From positions 49,651,385 through 49,715,384 of the forward strand of contig NC_088295.1 in the NCBI RefSeq assembly GCF_032854445.1: a stretch of 64,000 nucleotides of DNA, read 5' to 3'. The notes under the pieces are model-generated. The model made no database searches. It had not been told where the DNA came from and worked only from the letters and a program-made list of their open reading frames with translations. Source of the stretch: Liolophura sinensis. Its lineage: Eukaryota; Mollusca; Polyplacophora; Chitonida; Chitonidae. The position numbers and the translations under genes are program-made. Positions 12,922 to 26,000 of this stretch are shown here, piece by piece. Every line of letters starts with the position of its first letter. The first letter of the stretch is position 1.

Positions 12922-15900
12922 ATGTACTTTTTATAGGACTCTGAAGTTTATGTTTCCTATATTATATATTTGTTTGCTCGCTGAAGGCCTTGGGGAGAAC
13001 AATTTCACTGTAAATTGACCAACTACCTTGGATATTTAAAGATTGACCCTGGCTATAATATTAAACTCCAGTGAAATAAACAGATAACAAAAAACAAAAA
13101 AAATAATAGATGTATGCATGCCTGTGGTTTGGCATGTACTATTACAGGAAGTACTCATCATCTGAGGTTTAAGCCGGTATTTCTGGCCTGCATGTTGTAA
13201 ATTGGCCAGTTTTTGAAGGACTGCTGTGTTTTTAATACGATCAAGTCAACGATTTTCAGTCTTGCATAAAACCCAACATGGCCTTCAAGTCTCGTGATCA
13301 AAAGTTTCCAAAACTTAAGGTGCAAAACTCCAGATTGATCCTTATCCAAAACATAACGAAGTTTTATGAATGTCTGATGTGCTGTTTTTGCCAAAAAAAA
13401 AAATTATTGTCACTTTTGTAGAATTACTCAGCATGCTGTATTGTCATCGCTTTTAATTAACAATCACATGACCAAAAAGCCCAAATTCTTCTTCAATAAG
13501 GAGTGACCACAAATTCTAAGCTAATCTTTGCCTTTGTCTGTTGTACAATGTAGACTACAGAATGGTGGTGCTGTGCTCATCAGAAAGAGAACAGAGATCC
13601 CGGATAGTGACAGCTCTGGAAAAGTACAAAAGACCTGTGTTTGCCACACAAGAATCGCTGAGCAAGTGTATTCAGGCTAGACTTACTAATGAGGATCTCC
13701 ATGCTGCTTCGTGTGTAGATATCTCACAGTAAGTATGACATCATCTCATGCTTCATGCTAATACATATATCACTAACTGTATTCACTGAATTCTGAAACT
13801 TAAAAGAGCAGTCAAGGTTAGAACATTTGTTAAAGTTTGATATGACATTAACACATGTACTTTTATTTTAAACTACCTATGTATTGATGTGTAAAGCATA
13901 TTGGTCTGATTGGTAGACTGTGGAATTTCTTGTTATATTACCACTCTCGAGCAAAATACATTTTGATTAACGTAGGAAATTTCTGTGGGAACTATTTCTG
14001 AACACTCAGCATCTGACTTTGCACATGTGATTGTAGTTGCACTGTGAGGGTTATCAGGTCTTCACGAGCTGGAGTTGGCAAGACATTGTACAAGAACCGT
14101 TTAGTGGAGAATCTTGAGCAGAACTTTCCTCATGCAAGAAAACGTAAGGTAGTCCACAGCATTCCACTCCACGGCAAATCCGTGGATGTGTCCAGGGTGG
14201 TGGACAAACTTCTGGGTGACACCCCAGCACCAGGACAAGGCATCCCAAGGATCATCCACTTTGATGTGGCCTATGAGGTAAGTGGGCCCTAAAAATGGTC
14301 ATGACTATCTCTGCTAATTGGCTTTTGTGTGAGATAGACAAAACGTAAAAATTCAAATTTAACATTGCTCCTGTTTTAACTCATTCTACTAATGTGATTA
14401 CAACATTAAGTTATCTACCAAGCTTTTATTTAAAAGAGTGATTTATGAAATTATGATCAAAGGTACTTCTTGGGACAAAAACACATTATGGGCTTTAATG
14501 TAAGACCAGATCAGCTCAAGTAAACACGGTTATTAGCACCAAAAATATACTGGCACCTCAGTAACATGACATCCCAATTTGGTCGATCTGTAGCATCTGA
14601 TCAGCCTTCATATGTTTGTCACGATAATGTCAGCCTTATTTGCAGCTAACAAATTTCATGCAGAATTCTAGGTATATATGTACTACGTAATCAGATTGGA
14701 TTACCTCAAAATTTTTCTGTGAAAGGTAATATGTTATGTACATGGATATAAAATGTATTATTTTCTACAATGGGAATCACATGTGAATGGATGTCAGCTG
14801 ATTTTATAACTTCTTATCATTATACTCTAGGTGCAAGAAGGAGTGGATTTCCTCCTCTTCAACTTGCTCATTTTGGGCGCCATACAAAATTCCAAAGGTT
14901 TTATGTGGCGGAAAACTGACTTGGATCTGTATCTGGTAGAAACTATGCCTCTGATGGTCAGAGAATCTGATCAACAGGTATTAAAGTTGTTTTTTTTTTC
15001 AATAGCTTAACAGCAGATAATGTAATTTATTGAGAGTTTTGTCTCGAGAAAGAACTATTAAACCATAAAATTAGTGAAATTTTAGACCAGTTAGTATGTT
15101 AGAAAACAGCTAACACATTTTTAGTCGTGGTCAACATGGACATTCTGATTTCTTTAGTCATTCCATGTCTGGCAGCTGTTACTGGTTAAGCCTGAAATAT
15201 TTATTGTCATACTTTTTGTAGCTGTTTAAATCCTACTCATATGTGAAGTTGGCTGTTGTTAAATAATATGTTATGTTAAAAGTTTTTATGGTCAGTTGCA
15301 GTTCTTTGGTTGTGTGGGGGCCTCCGTGGCTCAGTTGGTTAGCGCGCTAGCGCTGCGCAATGACCCAGGAGTCTCTCACCAATGAGGCCGCTGTGAGTTC
15401 AAGCCCAGCTCATGCTGGCTTCCTCTCCGGCCGTACGTGGGAAGGTCTTCCAGCAACCTGCGTTTGGTTGTGGGTTTCCCCCGGGCTCTGCCCGGTTTCC
15501 ACCCACCATAATGCTGGCCGCCATCGTATAAGTGAAATATTCTTGAGTACGGTGTAAAACACCAATCAAATAAATAAATAAATCTTGGGTTGTGGGTCCC
15601 TTAAAATGTCCTGCATCTGTGATTGATATACATGTAATGAAATAATCTGTTCAGGTGCAAATGAACAGAAGGTCCAGATGTGATTTGTGGATTATGTTTC
15701 AGGCTTTCAGGTGTGCACACAGCACATTGAACTTCTTACCTTCAATCGAGTGCAGATCCCCTCAGGAGAGCCTGGAAATTCTGATGGAGAATGCCACAGG
15801 TCTGTCAGCAAGAACAGTGCTTTTAATTTATAAATCTGCAGTGTTTGTATGTGGAAAATTGCGGTAAATCATTCACTGCATGTTTCCCTGGCAAATGCTA

Positions 15901-17055
15901 TAATGCGAGTTTATTATAATACCCTTGAAACAAGGCCTTGGGATCCTCACAGCACATTCATAGAATTCCTGTAACTGAACAACAGGCTACTGTAGACAAT
16001 GCTTCTGGAAACAATTGTTCAAAAAATTGGAAGAAAAGATGTGAAGATTCGGAAAAGTTTTTGAAGTTATTGCCCTTCAACTTGTGTTCAGAATCCAGAC
16101 TTAAACTTGACAACATATTTGGGATGTATACATGTATGTATGTATGTATGTATGTACATGTACATTGTGTGAGTTTTTCTTTGTATAACTCCATTCTTTA
16201 AGTTGAAACAAATAAAGAATACATTGTTAGGAACATACAGGTAATGATTCAAGACAGGCTATTACCTTATGTGTAAGGAAATGTCAGGATATGCTGTTCT
16301 ATAATGAACAGAAGACAGTAGTTAGAGAATAAATATTTATAGATATATCTTTGATCTGTATTTGTGTGATGCCCTGTTCAGGATATACTGGGAGTGACAG
16401 GCTTTTTGACGAACAGGAATTTAAAAGTGCCACATTTCAAAGACCATTCCAGTACCTGAGAAGAGTGGATCATGCAGACTTCCAGAGTGTGAACCCCAAC
16501 ACTACAGAAGGGAACCTGATGGAGTGCCTGGAAATCTTACTTAGGTAGTAACTGAATTTAGTAGCTGGTGTTCATGGTACTTGCTGTTATGCATCCAAAA
16601 AGATGTGTGAAATTCTTCAGTATCACACTAGATAATCTGGATCTCTGATTTGAAATTCATGTACTGGCCTTCGTAGTGTTTGTAACTTTCATTGTGGACT
16701 TTTCCAAATTGTTCTGGCCTAATTAATCTGTCCATTTGTTTCTCCTAAATTTGTTTGCTCAAAGTTTTCAGCTATTTTACAAGTGACCATTGATACTTGT
16801 ATGTATGACTGATAAAAATAATTATAATGTTTGGAAGAATTTTCTGTGAAAGTGTAATAGAACATGTGGAAACTAGAACATAATGTCCTTACTTTATGAG
16901 ATCAGACCATGCAAATTTTTGGCCACAAGTACAAATGATATTATTTTTAGAAAATATATTCTGAAGTGTTGATGTTGTAGATTTGTGTATCTCTTTTTTA
17001 AGACAATAGTGTAGGTATAAGTACACGCGTATGTTTATAAATGATATGAAGTTAT

Positions 17056-17097
<42 letters not shown>

Positions 17098-20000
17098 TGT
17101 GTTTTGTGCAGACACTGTGGCATCCCTGACCCCTCATGGACAGAACTGCGCCACTTTGTGTGGTTCCTGAATGTCCAGCTGAAGGACTGTGAGTCATCTG
17201 TGTTCTGTGGGGCAGCAGCTGCTGGGGATTTGCCAGGATTCCTTAAATTTGTGGTCAGATTCATGGTCAAGATGTCACGGGTAAGATAATGTGGACAAGA
17301 GCTCAAGGAACTATCCCAGACTGCATACATGTCATGTATCTATGTGTGTAAAAATGTGGTACAAAGCTACATGTATGATTGAGCTTTGTACTTACATATG
17401 AAAGATGATTTACTGATAATTGTGTATTTTTAAATTAGTTTGACCTCTTATTTGATTTAAATTGGAAACATGGGATGATGCAGAATTGAAATTTGTAATA
17501 AAGAAGGACTGTCCCTAAATTAAGCTGCACACTTCCAATAAACCAAAGTTATCCATAGTTAAATTATCCCAACATTGTATGTTTGTGTACACCAAAGCTT
17601 AATTTGCAAACCAACTGTAAGTTTCCTGTATTTCTTTGCCGTTTAAATGTTAAAGAAAGTTGTTCAGCAATTGTGTTTGTTTTTTTTTTTTTGTGAATAT
17701 TTTTCAAAATTGTTCTATATTATACAGTATTTTAAAAGAAACTCAATATTTAGTTGGTTTGATGAGAAAAATACATTGAAATTTTCTTTACAGGACTTTG
17801 CTACAAGATCACTGAATCTTTCTGAAGAGACCCCAACCTTTTGTGAAGCTCCAGATGAAGTGAGTATATATATATATGTAGATTAGCAATAACTTTTATT
17901 AACTATCGATAGGTCATGATATATATCATGGAATCTGTTAGTGACAGTAGATTTATGAAATTACTTTTTAAGTTTATTAATGAAAGACTTTACTTTACGT
18001 CAAGGTATGAAAAATATATATATATATATATCAGACATGATTTTTTTCCGCTTTTTAGCGGAATTCCGCTTTTTCTTTGTTCAGTTTCGATTAATTTACC
18101 TGTTTTCCGCAGATTTTTCTAGCTTCCGGGGCCTAGGCGGCCCCTGGACCCCTGGCCTTTTTGGGCTATGATAGTAAATTTCAGCTATTTTCTTGGTTCA
18201 CCACAATCATGTCTGATATATACAGGTATTTTCGTCTTGGCATGCTTGGGAGCCTCTGTTTTTGTCAGATATCTAGCATGTATCATTTACAATTCATGGA
18301 TCTAAATAGTATGTATGACTTTAAAAAAAAAACACCGTTTACCTGGTTGAAGTAAGATTCTTTTAAGAAACTTACGTGGACATCTACATTTGACAATTTT
18401 TGCTATTCGACTCATTAAAGAAGATAATTTGATAATTCCCAACACTGAGAGCGAGGTTCCATGTGCCAAACAATGCCAGATGGCTGTAGGTTCATTTAAA
18501 ATGAAATATTTAGCAATAAAAAATTGTCCACATATTCTAATTCATTGTCTTCATTTTGTGTTTAAATTCATAAGCTTATTCCCATATGATGTAAGGCTAT
18601 AGTATTCTTTACAAGTCTCATCTGGTGTAGTCTTATCTGGTTTAATTTGACAAACGTGTGTATTTCTGTATTATTTCCATAATCTATTTTTCTCCTTCAA
18701 ATATGGAACCTACAGCCCAAAACAATTTTCAGAGTAAAAACATTAAAGATATACTTACTTTGCTCTTCAAAAAACATTGATCTGTGGCCTATGGTAAAGC
18801 TGTCAAGTCCAAAATACCTTGTCCAGTTGTAAGTAGGCCTTTTAGCAGACGGCCATGTTCAGCTTTCTTCACTTGTGACCTCTGGTGGCTGTTTATGACA
18901 CTAACAAAACAGTTTACTATAGGCTAAGGGAGGTAATGCAAAGGTAAAGAACTCAACTCTTTCTAATTTTTAAGATGTTTTCTCTTATCTTCTTCACTTG
19001 GCCTTTGCAAGATGTCATATATGATAGTTCTGAAGAGGTTAGTAAAATATTCCCATTGATTTTTTTTTTTTTTTTTGATTAATTGGAAACCTTGCCATAA
19101 TTAAGGTTATGTAGTTGAAATATTAAGTTTAATTCAGTATTCTAGCTGAGTAAATATCAAAGACAGTAAAGGAATTATTTGCATTTAGTCAGGGTGTAAA
19201 TTAGGAATGTAATCGTAGAGATGGATTTGAAATGGCAGGTACATACTCATTTCACTAGCATATATTGTACATATGAACGACATTTATAATAGAATGTAGA
19301 ATGCACCAATTTTTGATTGCACTTAATGTATTTTTTGTAGTTTGTATGCATGGCTTTTATAAGTCAAAAACAGTTTATTATAGTGAATTGAAACTAGGTA
19401 CATGTACCTTTATATAACTTCAATATGAAGAGCTACAGTTTAGATGTGAGTTTCATCCATTTTCAACACAGCTATGGCAGCTTTTGTCCTGTTGTGGACT
19501 TCCACATACGTGACTTCTAAAATCTAGAAGGGGAGATGTATTGCCAAAGCAATTCTTCCAGTGTGCTTGTTTACCTTTTAATTTGACGGTCATTATATTA
19601 TTATAAATTAAATAGTCTTCAGTAGATTACATCATGAAATGTCAGTCACTTTCTGTGAATTAATGTGAGATATTTGTGTGTGTACTGTGCTCTAAACTGT
19701 ATTTCACTTAAAGTTTGGTATTGTATGTAAAATGCTCTTTCAGAAGCACTTAAAGGCCTGAAAATCATACTTTTGCTGCCAACAACAATGTAAAGATTTC
19801 ACTTTTAACTTCACAAAAAATCTTCAACTTCACCAAAAAAAGTGGCTCTATAAGGTGGATGAATTGGTCAGAATCAAGCAAGGTGTCTCACGTGAAAAAT
19901 TCTAAACTGTAGGTGTAATACAGTGCTGGTTGACGAGTTATCACATTCATATTACCTGTACTTGGAAATCTTCTTACAGATAGTATAACTACATCTGTAT

Positions 20001-23000
20001 AGGTACAGTGTTAGCATTGGTCTTGATGATGTGAGGCTATAGTATTTTCTACAAGTCTCATCTGGTGTAGACTTATCTGGCTTAATTTGACAAATGTGTG
20101 TATTTCTGTATTATTTTCTCAGGCTGAGGATGAAGAGGAACTACTGGAGAGGTACCAGATGCGGAGAACCTGGGAGAGCAGGTGGGTATGGAGCGGGTTT
20201 GGGGGGGGGGGTGAAGTTGACAGGTCATGGTGGGATTGGGGTGCGGATAACTTAAAGAGACACAAAATGTAAAAATGAAGTAAACATCAGTAAAGTAACA
20301 CTGAAATGACCTTTATCAATTTTTGAAATTTAATGTGGGTTGGATTTATGGATCACATTACAAATCTGTATGTATGTCACCAATGATGACACACGCACTC
20401 TCATGAAGATTATCTTCACACTAGTTCTAAAAGGTACAAAAAGCTTAGTTAATGTCAGGTTTGCAGGTTTGGACATTAACTTTGTGATCTGTAAAGCCTA
20501 CCTTCAATCCACATGTTTCAGTACATTTATTTCAGTGAAAAAAAACATGTAAGTAATTTTAGATATGGTTTTGCATAATTGTTTGTACTAAAACCTTCAC
20601 TTCAGTCATACATGGAAAGTCAGTCAGCAACCTGTTGATGACTGTGTGTTTCCTGAAGTTTCCTCCCACCATAATGCTGGCCGCAGTAATATAGTCATGA
20701 AATATTCTTGAGTAAAACACCAGTATGACTGGAGAGGGTAAAGTAACTTGTGTAAGTGTTCACATCACAAAAAATTAGATTATTGATTTCACTTTTCTTT
20801 GATCATTTCAGCCCACATCCGTACATCTTTTTCAACCCAGACCACAATTCAATGACTTTCCTAGGGTTTAACATCGTAGGCCAAGCTGGGGATATGGTGG
20901 ACCCACAGACCAAGGAGGTTTTGGAGGCAGCATTATGCCACGACAGCTACAACAAGCTCTAGTGAGAAACAGAGTACCGCTGACTGAACACTTTGACAGT
21001 CTCCCCAGGTGAGCTGACACAAACATTTCCACTCCTGTAGTTAGCTTTAAGACATTTTGAGAGTCAAATCCAGCTCATGCTGGTTTCCTCTTCTGTTGTA
21101 CGAGACAAGGCCTGACAGTAACCTGCAGGTGGTTGTTTCCTCTGGGCTCTGCCCGGTTTTTCCCNNNNNNNNNNNNNNNNNNNNNNNNNNNNNNNNNNNN
21201 NNNNNNNNNNNNNNNNNNNNNNNNNNNNNNNNNNNNNNNNNNNNNNNNNNNNNNNNNNNNNNNNNNNNNNNNNNNNNNNNNNNNNNNNNNNNNNNNNNNN
21301 NNNNNNNNNNNNNNNNNNNNNNNNNNNNNNNNNNNNNNNNNNNNNNNNNNNNNNNNNNNNNNNNCACATGATGGAACACAATCAGATAAGTAACTAAAAT
21401 GAATAAATCTTGACAGTTCACCAATACCGTAAATATTTTAGCACAGTGTTACATTCTAATGTGCTTTTCAGCTGTTGAAGAGAGTTTAGTGTATTCTTAC
21501 CGCATGGCCTCTGTGAAGGATTCTTGAGGAATAAAACCCATACAAGTGGTTTCTCATGCGCTCAAACCACTAGGTTTGACGATAGATTTGTCTGGCATTT
21601 GTCATGATGTGTTCTCTTCTGCCACTGTAAAATGAGATGTTTTTGGTTATCCCCAATAAAATCAGTATATAAATAAATAAGATGATTCTTGTGGTAATGA
21701 CCTGATTTCAGAGAGCAGAAACTGATAAAGTTGTGTCGTGTTATGGGGATTGAGGAGATGTATGATCCAGATCATACGTACGAGCTTACCACAGACAACG
21801 TCAAGAAAATGCTGGCCATATATATGAGGTTCAGGTAGGTTACCATGCAGTCATGCATGCAGAGTTGTATCAGTTTTCTCATGCTGATAATCAACATAGT
21901 GTTTTTGATTTGTTTTTTTTACAAGTCATTAAGCTGTTAAATTGAAATGTTGACAAAGATTGATTCATTACCTAATTACAGCAAGAATACGTTGATAAAG
22001 TATACTGCACTCAGCAAACACTAAGCAAAGTTGTATGAGATGGCATTATGGTGCAGGCTCAGGTGTTATTGGAGAAGCGCTATGTCATGATCCTGATTTT
22101 TGTACGGTTCAAAAGTTTTATCAGAAAATGAAAACCATGTAAGTAAATCACAGCTCCTATGATATATTGATTAAGACTGAAATTGTCCAGATTGTTGTTT
22201 AATACTATGCTGAAGCACTTTTCATTAAGACGACTTCAGTCAGTTTTATAAATGTTGACGGCATACCTGCTCTGATCTTTAGCAGGTAACTGACAAGGTT
22301 TAACTCATTTGACCTACAGATATGCACACCATATTGGTGGAAGACAAGTCATCTTCAGCTAACGTTAAGCTGTTCACACAGCTCTAGCTTCATTAACTGC
22401 TTATTGACATTAACCCCCATGAACAGTGAGAGTGGAGGAGTCTAAAAATTTCTTGTCCAAGGCCGAGTTTGAACCCTTTTCTGCAGTGTCCTTGGAAGTT
22501 AAAGACAAATGCCACTTCCCACTCCAGTTTTGTTGTCAAGCAATTTCTCAGAATTGAGTGTCCGACCTTGAAAATGCTGACCTAGCTGTTTGACCTCTGT
22601 GTTCTCACTGATTGATTTAGGTGTGGCATTCCAGTCATTGTGATGGAGAGACAGGATGTGGAAAAACCAGATTGGTCAAATTCCTCTGTTCTCTACAGAA
22701 ACCACCTGAGCTTGAGACTGTCCCAAACATGGTCCTGATGAAGGTGAGTCGCAGTTATTATAAGGTATTTCATAAATTCCTCTCACAATTTACATGTACA
22801 TAATCTTACATAAAAACTGGTGGAGCAATGCCCTTGAAGTGGCAGATCATCCAGCTTTTCCTTATTAGTAAATGATATAATTTAATTAAACACTACTTCT
22901 GGACGTCTCCAAAATTGTTACCTGGAAGAGCTTTCAGCTCTGATTTTATAGGAAAGTCCCAGCCTGAGGGCAGAAAGTTACAAAAATTGACATGGAGATG

Positions 23001-26000
23001 CTCAGAAGTTCTTTTTTTTTTATTATTAGCATGGTGGTGAGAAACCATCCACAGTTTGCTGAGAGACCTTCCTACATGTAATATTTCTTTGATGAAGTCT
23101 ATTATTAAATTAGAACCTTCGAAGGTCTGTACTTTTTCTGTGGAGCTTTGATATGGCTGCAATACTGCTGAAGGCAGAATAATTCATTAATTCATTCTTT
23201 AGGGAGTTTACATCATAATTGTGGCATTTCTTAAGGAATTGTGTGACTTGACATTAAAAACCTTGACAAATACTCTATATCGCAAGGTCCATGGAGGTAC
23301 AACTGAGGCAGACATCATCAGGAAGGTGAACCAAGCCGAGGAGAGGGCAAAAGAGAACTGTGAAAAGTATGGCTCAGGCATGTTTACTGTGCTGTTCTTT
23401 GATGAAGCAAACACAACAGAAGGCCATTGGTTTGATCAAAGAAATCATGTGTGATGGCTGCATGGATGGAGAGCCCTTACACCTGACCTCTAACCTCAAG
23501 ATAGTGGCTGCCTGTAACCCGTATCGCAAGTACGTGTCTTCTCATGCACAGTGGTTATATTGTAAGGCTTTTTAAATTGTGCATGTTACCAAAGATGTAT
23601 GTATGCAGGCTTCTATACTTTGTTCCATATTTTGCTGAAATTTTACCAGTGATCTGATTACTGTCATTATTAAACATTGCTAGAACATGGCAGTAACACT
23701 CCTAATGTAAAGTCATTCATTCGTTTATTTTTTTATCAAAACATTGACGTAAAATGGATACAGAGTGAAAATAATTGCTTTCAGCAGGTTTTAGGTAATT
23801 TGACCAAAAAAAAATTTATAATTTGATTGGATCTAAAAAATTGTGTCTTTGTTGCAGACATTCAGATGAGATGATAAGAAGACTGGAGCAGGCAGGCTTA
23901 GGCTACCATGTTGAAGCAGAGAAAACTGTGGACAGACTCGGTATGTGTGATTGGTGTCATGATGTACCCTGGTTAGCCGTTCATTCAAAGTGTGATGGTA
24001 GAGATAAGAAATTATGTTGCAAGTTTTAAGTCAAACTGTCTGCTATTCAAAAAAAGTATACATAATGTGGAAAATAATCTGTCAACTGGAAATGTGCATA
24101 ACATCCAGTTTTACATGTACACGTACTGCATAGAATTTGCTGGTTCTCCTTGACAGGGTCTGTACCAATGAGGAGACTAGTATACAGAGTCCAGGCCTTA
24201 CCTCAGAGCCTGTTGCCACTTGTCTGGGACTTTGGTCAGCTCGACACCATCGTGGAAAAGATGTACATACACCAGATGGTGCAGAATTGCGTAAGTAGTG
24301 AAGATCGGCTGGCACAGCATGGTGAACGTAGTGCAGAACTTTGTAAGTAGTGAATTTTACTACGGAACTGCGTAAACAGTTAATGTCAGATGGTGCAGCA
24401 ATATTTAAGTAGTCAATGTCAGATGATGCAGCAATATTTTAGTCGTTAATGTCAGATGGTGCAGCAATATTTAAATAGTTAATACCAGATGGTGCAGCAA
24501 TATTTAAGTACATAATATCAGATGGTGCAGCAATATTTAAGTTGTTAATGTCAGATGGTGCAGCAATATTTTAGTAGTTAATGTGAGATGGTGCAGCAAT
24601 ATTTAAGTAATTAATACCAGATGGTGCAGCAATATTTAAGTACATAATATCTGATGGTGCAGCAATATTTAAGTAGTTAATATCAGATGGTGCAGCAATA
24701 TTTAAGTAGTTAATATCAGATGGTGCAGCAATATTTAAGTAGTTAATATCAGATGGTGCAGCAATATTTTAGTAGTAATATTACATGGTGCAGCAATATT
24801 TAAGTAGTTAATACCAGATGGTGCAACAATATTTAAGTAGTTAATACCAGATGGTGCAACAATATTTAAGTAGATAATATCAGATGGTTCAGCAATATTT
24901 AAGTAGTTAATTTCAGATGGTGCAGCAATATTTTAGTAGTTAATATCACATGGTGCAACAATATTTTAGTAGTTAATGTGAGATGGTGCAGCAATATTTA
25001 AGTACATAATATCAGATGGTGCAGCAATGCTTAAGTACCTAATATCAGATGGTGAAGAACTGTGTAACTGTTAGTAACAATATTATCAGAGAGTATACAT
25101 ATATGTCTGGTAAAATCCAGGTACAATAAACAAGATGGTGCACATAATAATTCTTCAAATTTTTAATTTTGTTTCGTTTCAGTTTAAGAAAGAGCTGTTT
25201 GAAGATGAAGACACCATCCAGTCTCGCCAGTTTCCAGAACAGGTGACCACAATCTTGGCAGAATCACAGGAATTCATGAGAGGGCTGAAGGTATGGGCAT
25301 CATTTACATGCCACCTACATGTATATACAGTAATAGCTTTGAGGACATGCATGCAGCTTTAGGCCATCTGTATCAGAAGTGCTGTATAAGAGTTCAACTG
25401 AACATCAAGGGTACATGTAACTTTGGCTATTTTCATTTGTACTGGCTAAATTTTTAAGTATTTGTTGACTTGTTGACCCTGTGTTTCGTTCTTAGAATGA
25501 ATGCAGCTTTGTAAGTCTGCGTGATGTGGAGCGTGCCCTGAAGGTGATGTGTTGGTTCTATGAACAAAGTCGAGTCACAGATTTGTTTGACACAATCCAC
25601 ATCAAGGTCAGAGGCGACATGTCAGATGAAGACACTTCTGAAACAGAACAAGAAGAGGACAGCATGCCACTGGTACTGTAGTCATTACCCAACCTTCCTT
25701 GTGTTGACCCATGACAAAGGATCGCTGAGAGACAGCTAGTTTTTGCTTGGTTATTAATTGTCATTAGAGAATATTAGAGTGAATAAACAGTGTATTGTCA
25801 GAGTAATAGCTGATTTTTGCCATGATTGTGGGCAGTCAGTTTCCCTTAAAACTTAAACGCTAACACTATTTGGCTATAAATATCACTGATTTGTTAAATT
25901 ATCTTTTATCAAATAATTTATTTCTTTACCGAAAATTATGTCAATAATGTTACTTTAGTCCACCATTAAGCGGAACGATACCTTCAGTTTATTAGTCGTA

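Larger units (their letters stand above)
13076..15316. other. introns 11 (end) to 14 (start), nothing recognised
   Basis: Outside exons 12, 13 and 14, this stretch shows only unique intron sequence and short A or T runs. Confidence 0.5.

Noticed and set aside
15317-15400. A functional tRNA gene
   Set aside because: The A-box and B-box belong to a SINE head. The cloverleaf does not fold properly, and the sequence continues into the SINE body and AATA tail.
20957-20966. Alternative donor GTGAGA right at the premature TAG in exon 20
   Set aside because: It would drop the conserved RVPLTEHFDSLPR segment, and 21008|GTGAGC gives the phase needed by exon 21 once one base is restored.
20812-23529. 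Old processed or decayed pseudogene
   Set aside because: Introns are present, and 54 of 57 exons are intact with conserved catalytic motifs. The three 1-base defects cluster by the N gap, so sequence error or a recent allele fits better.
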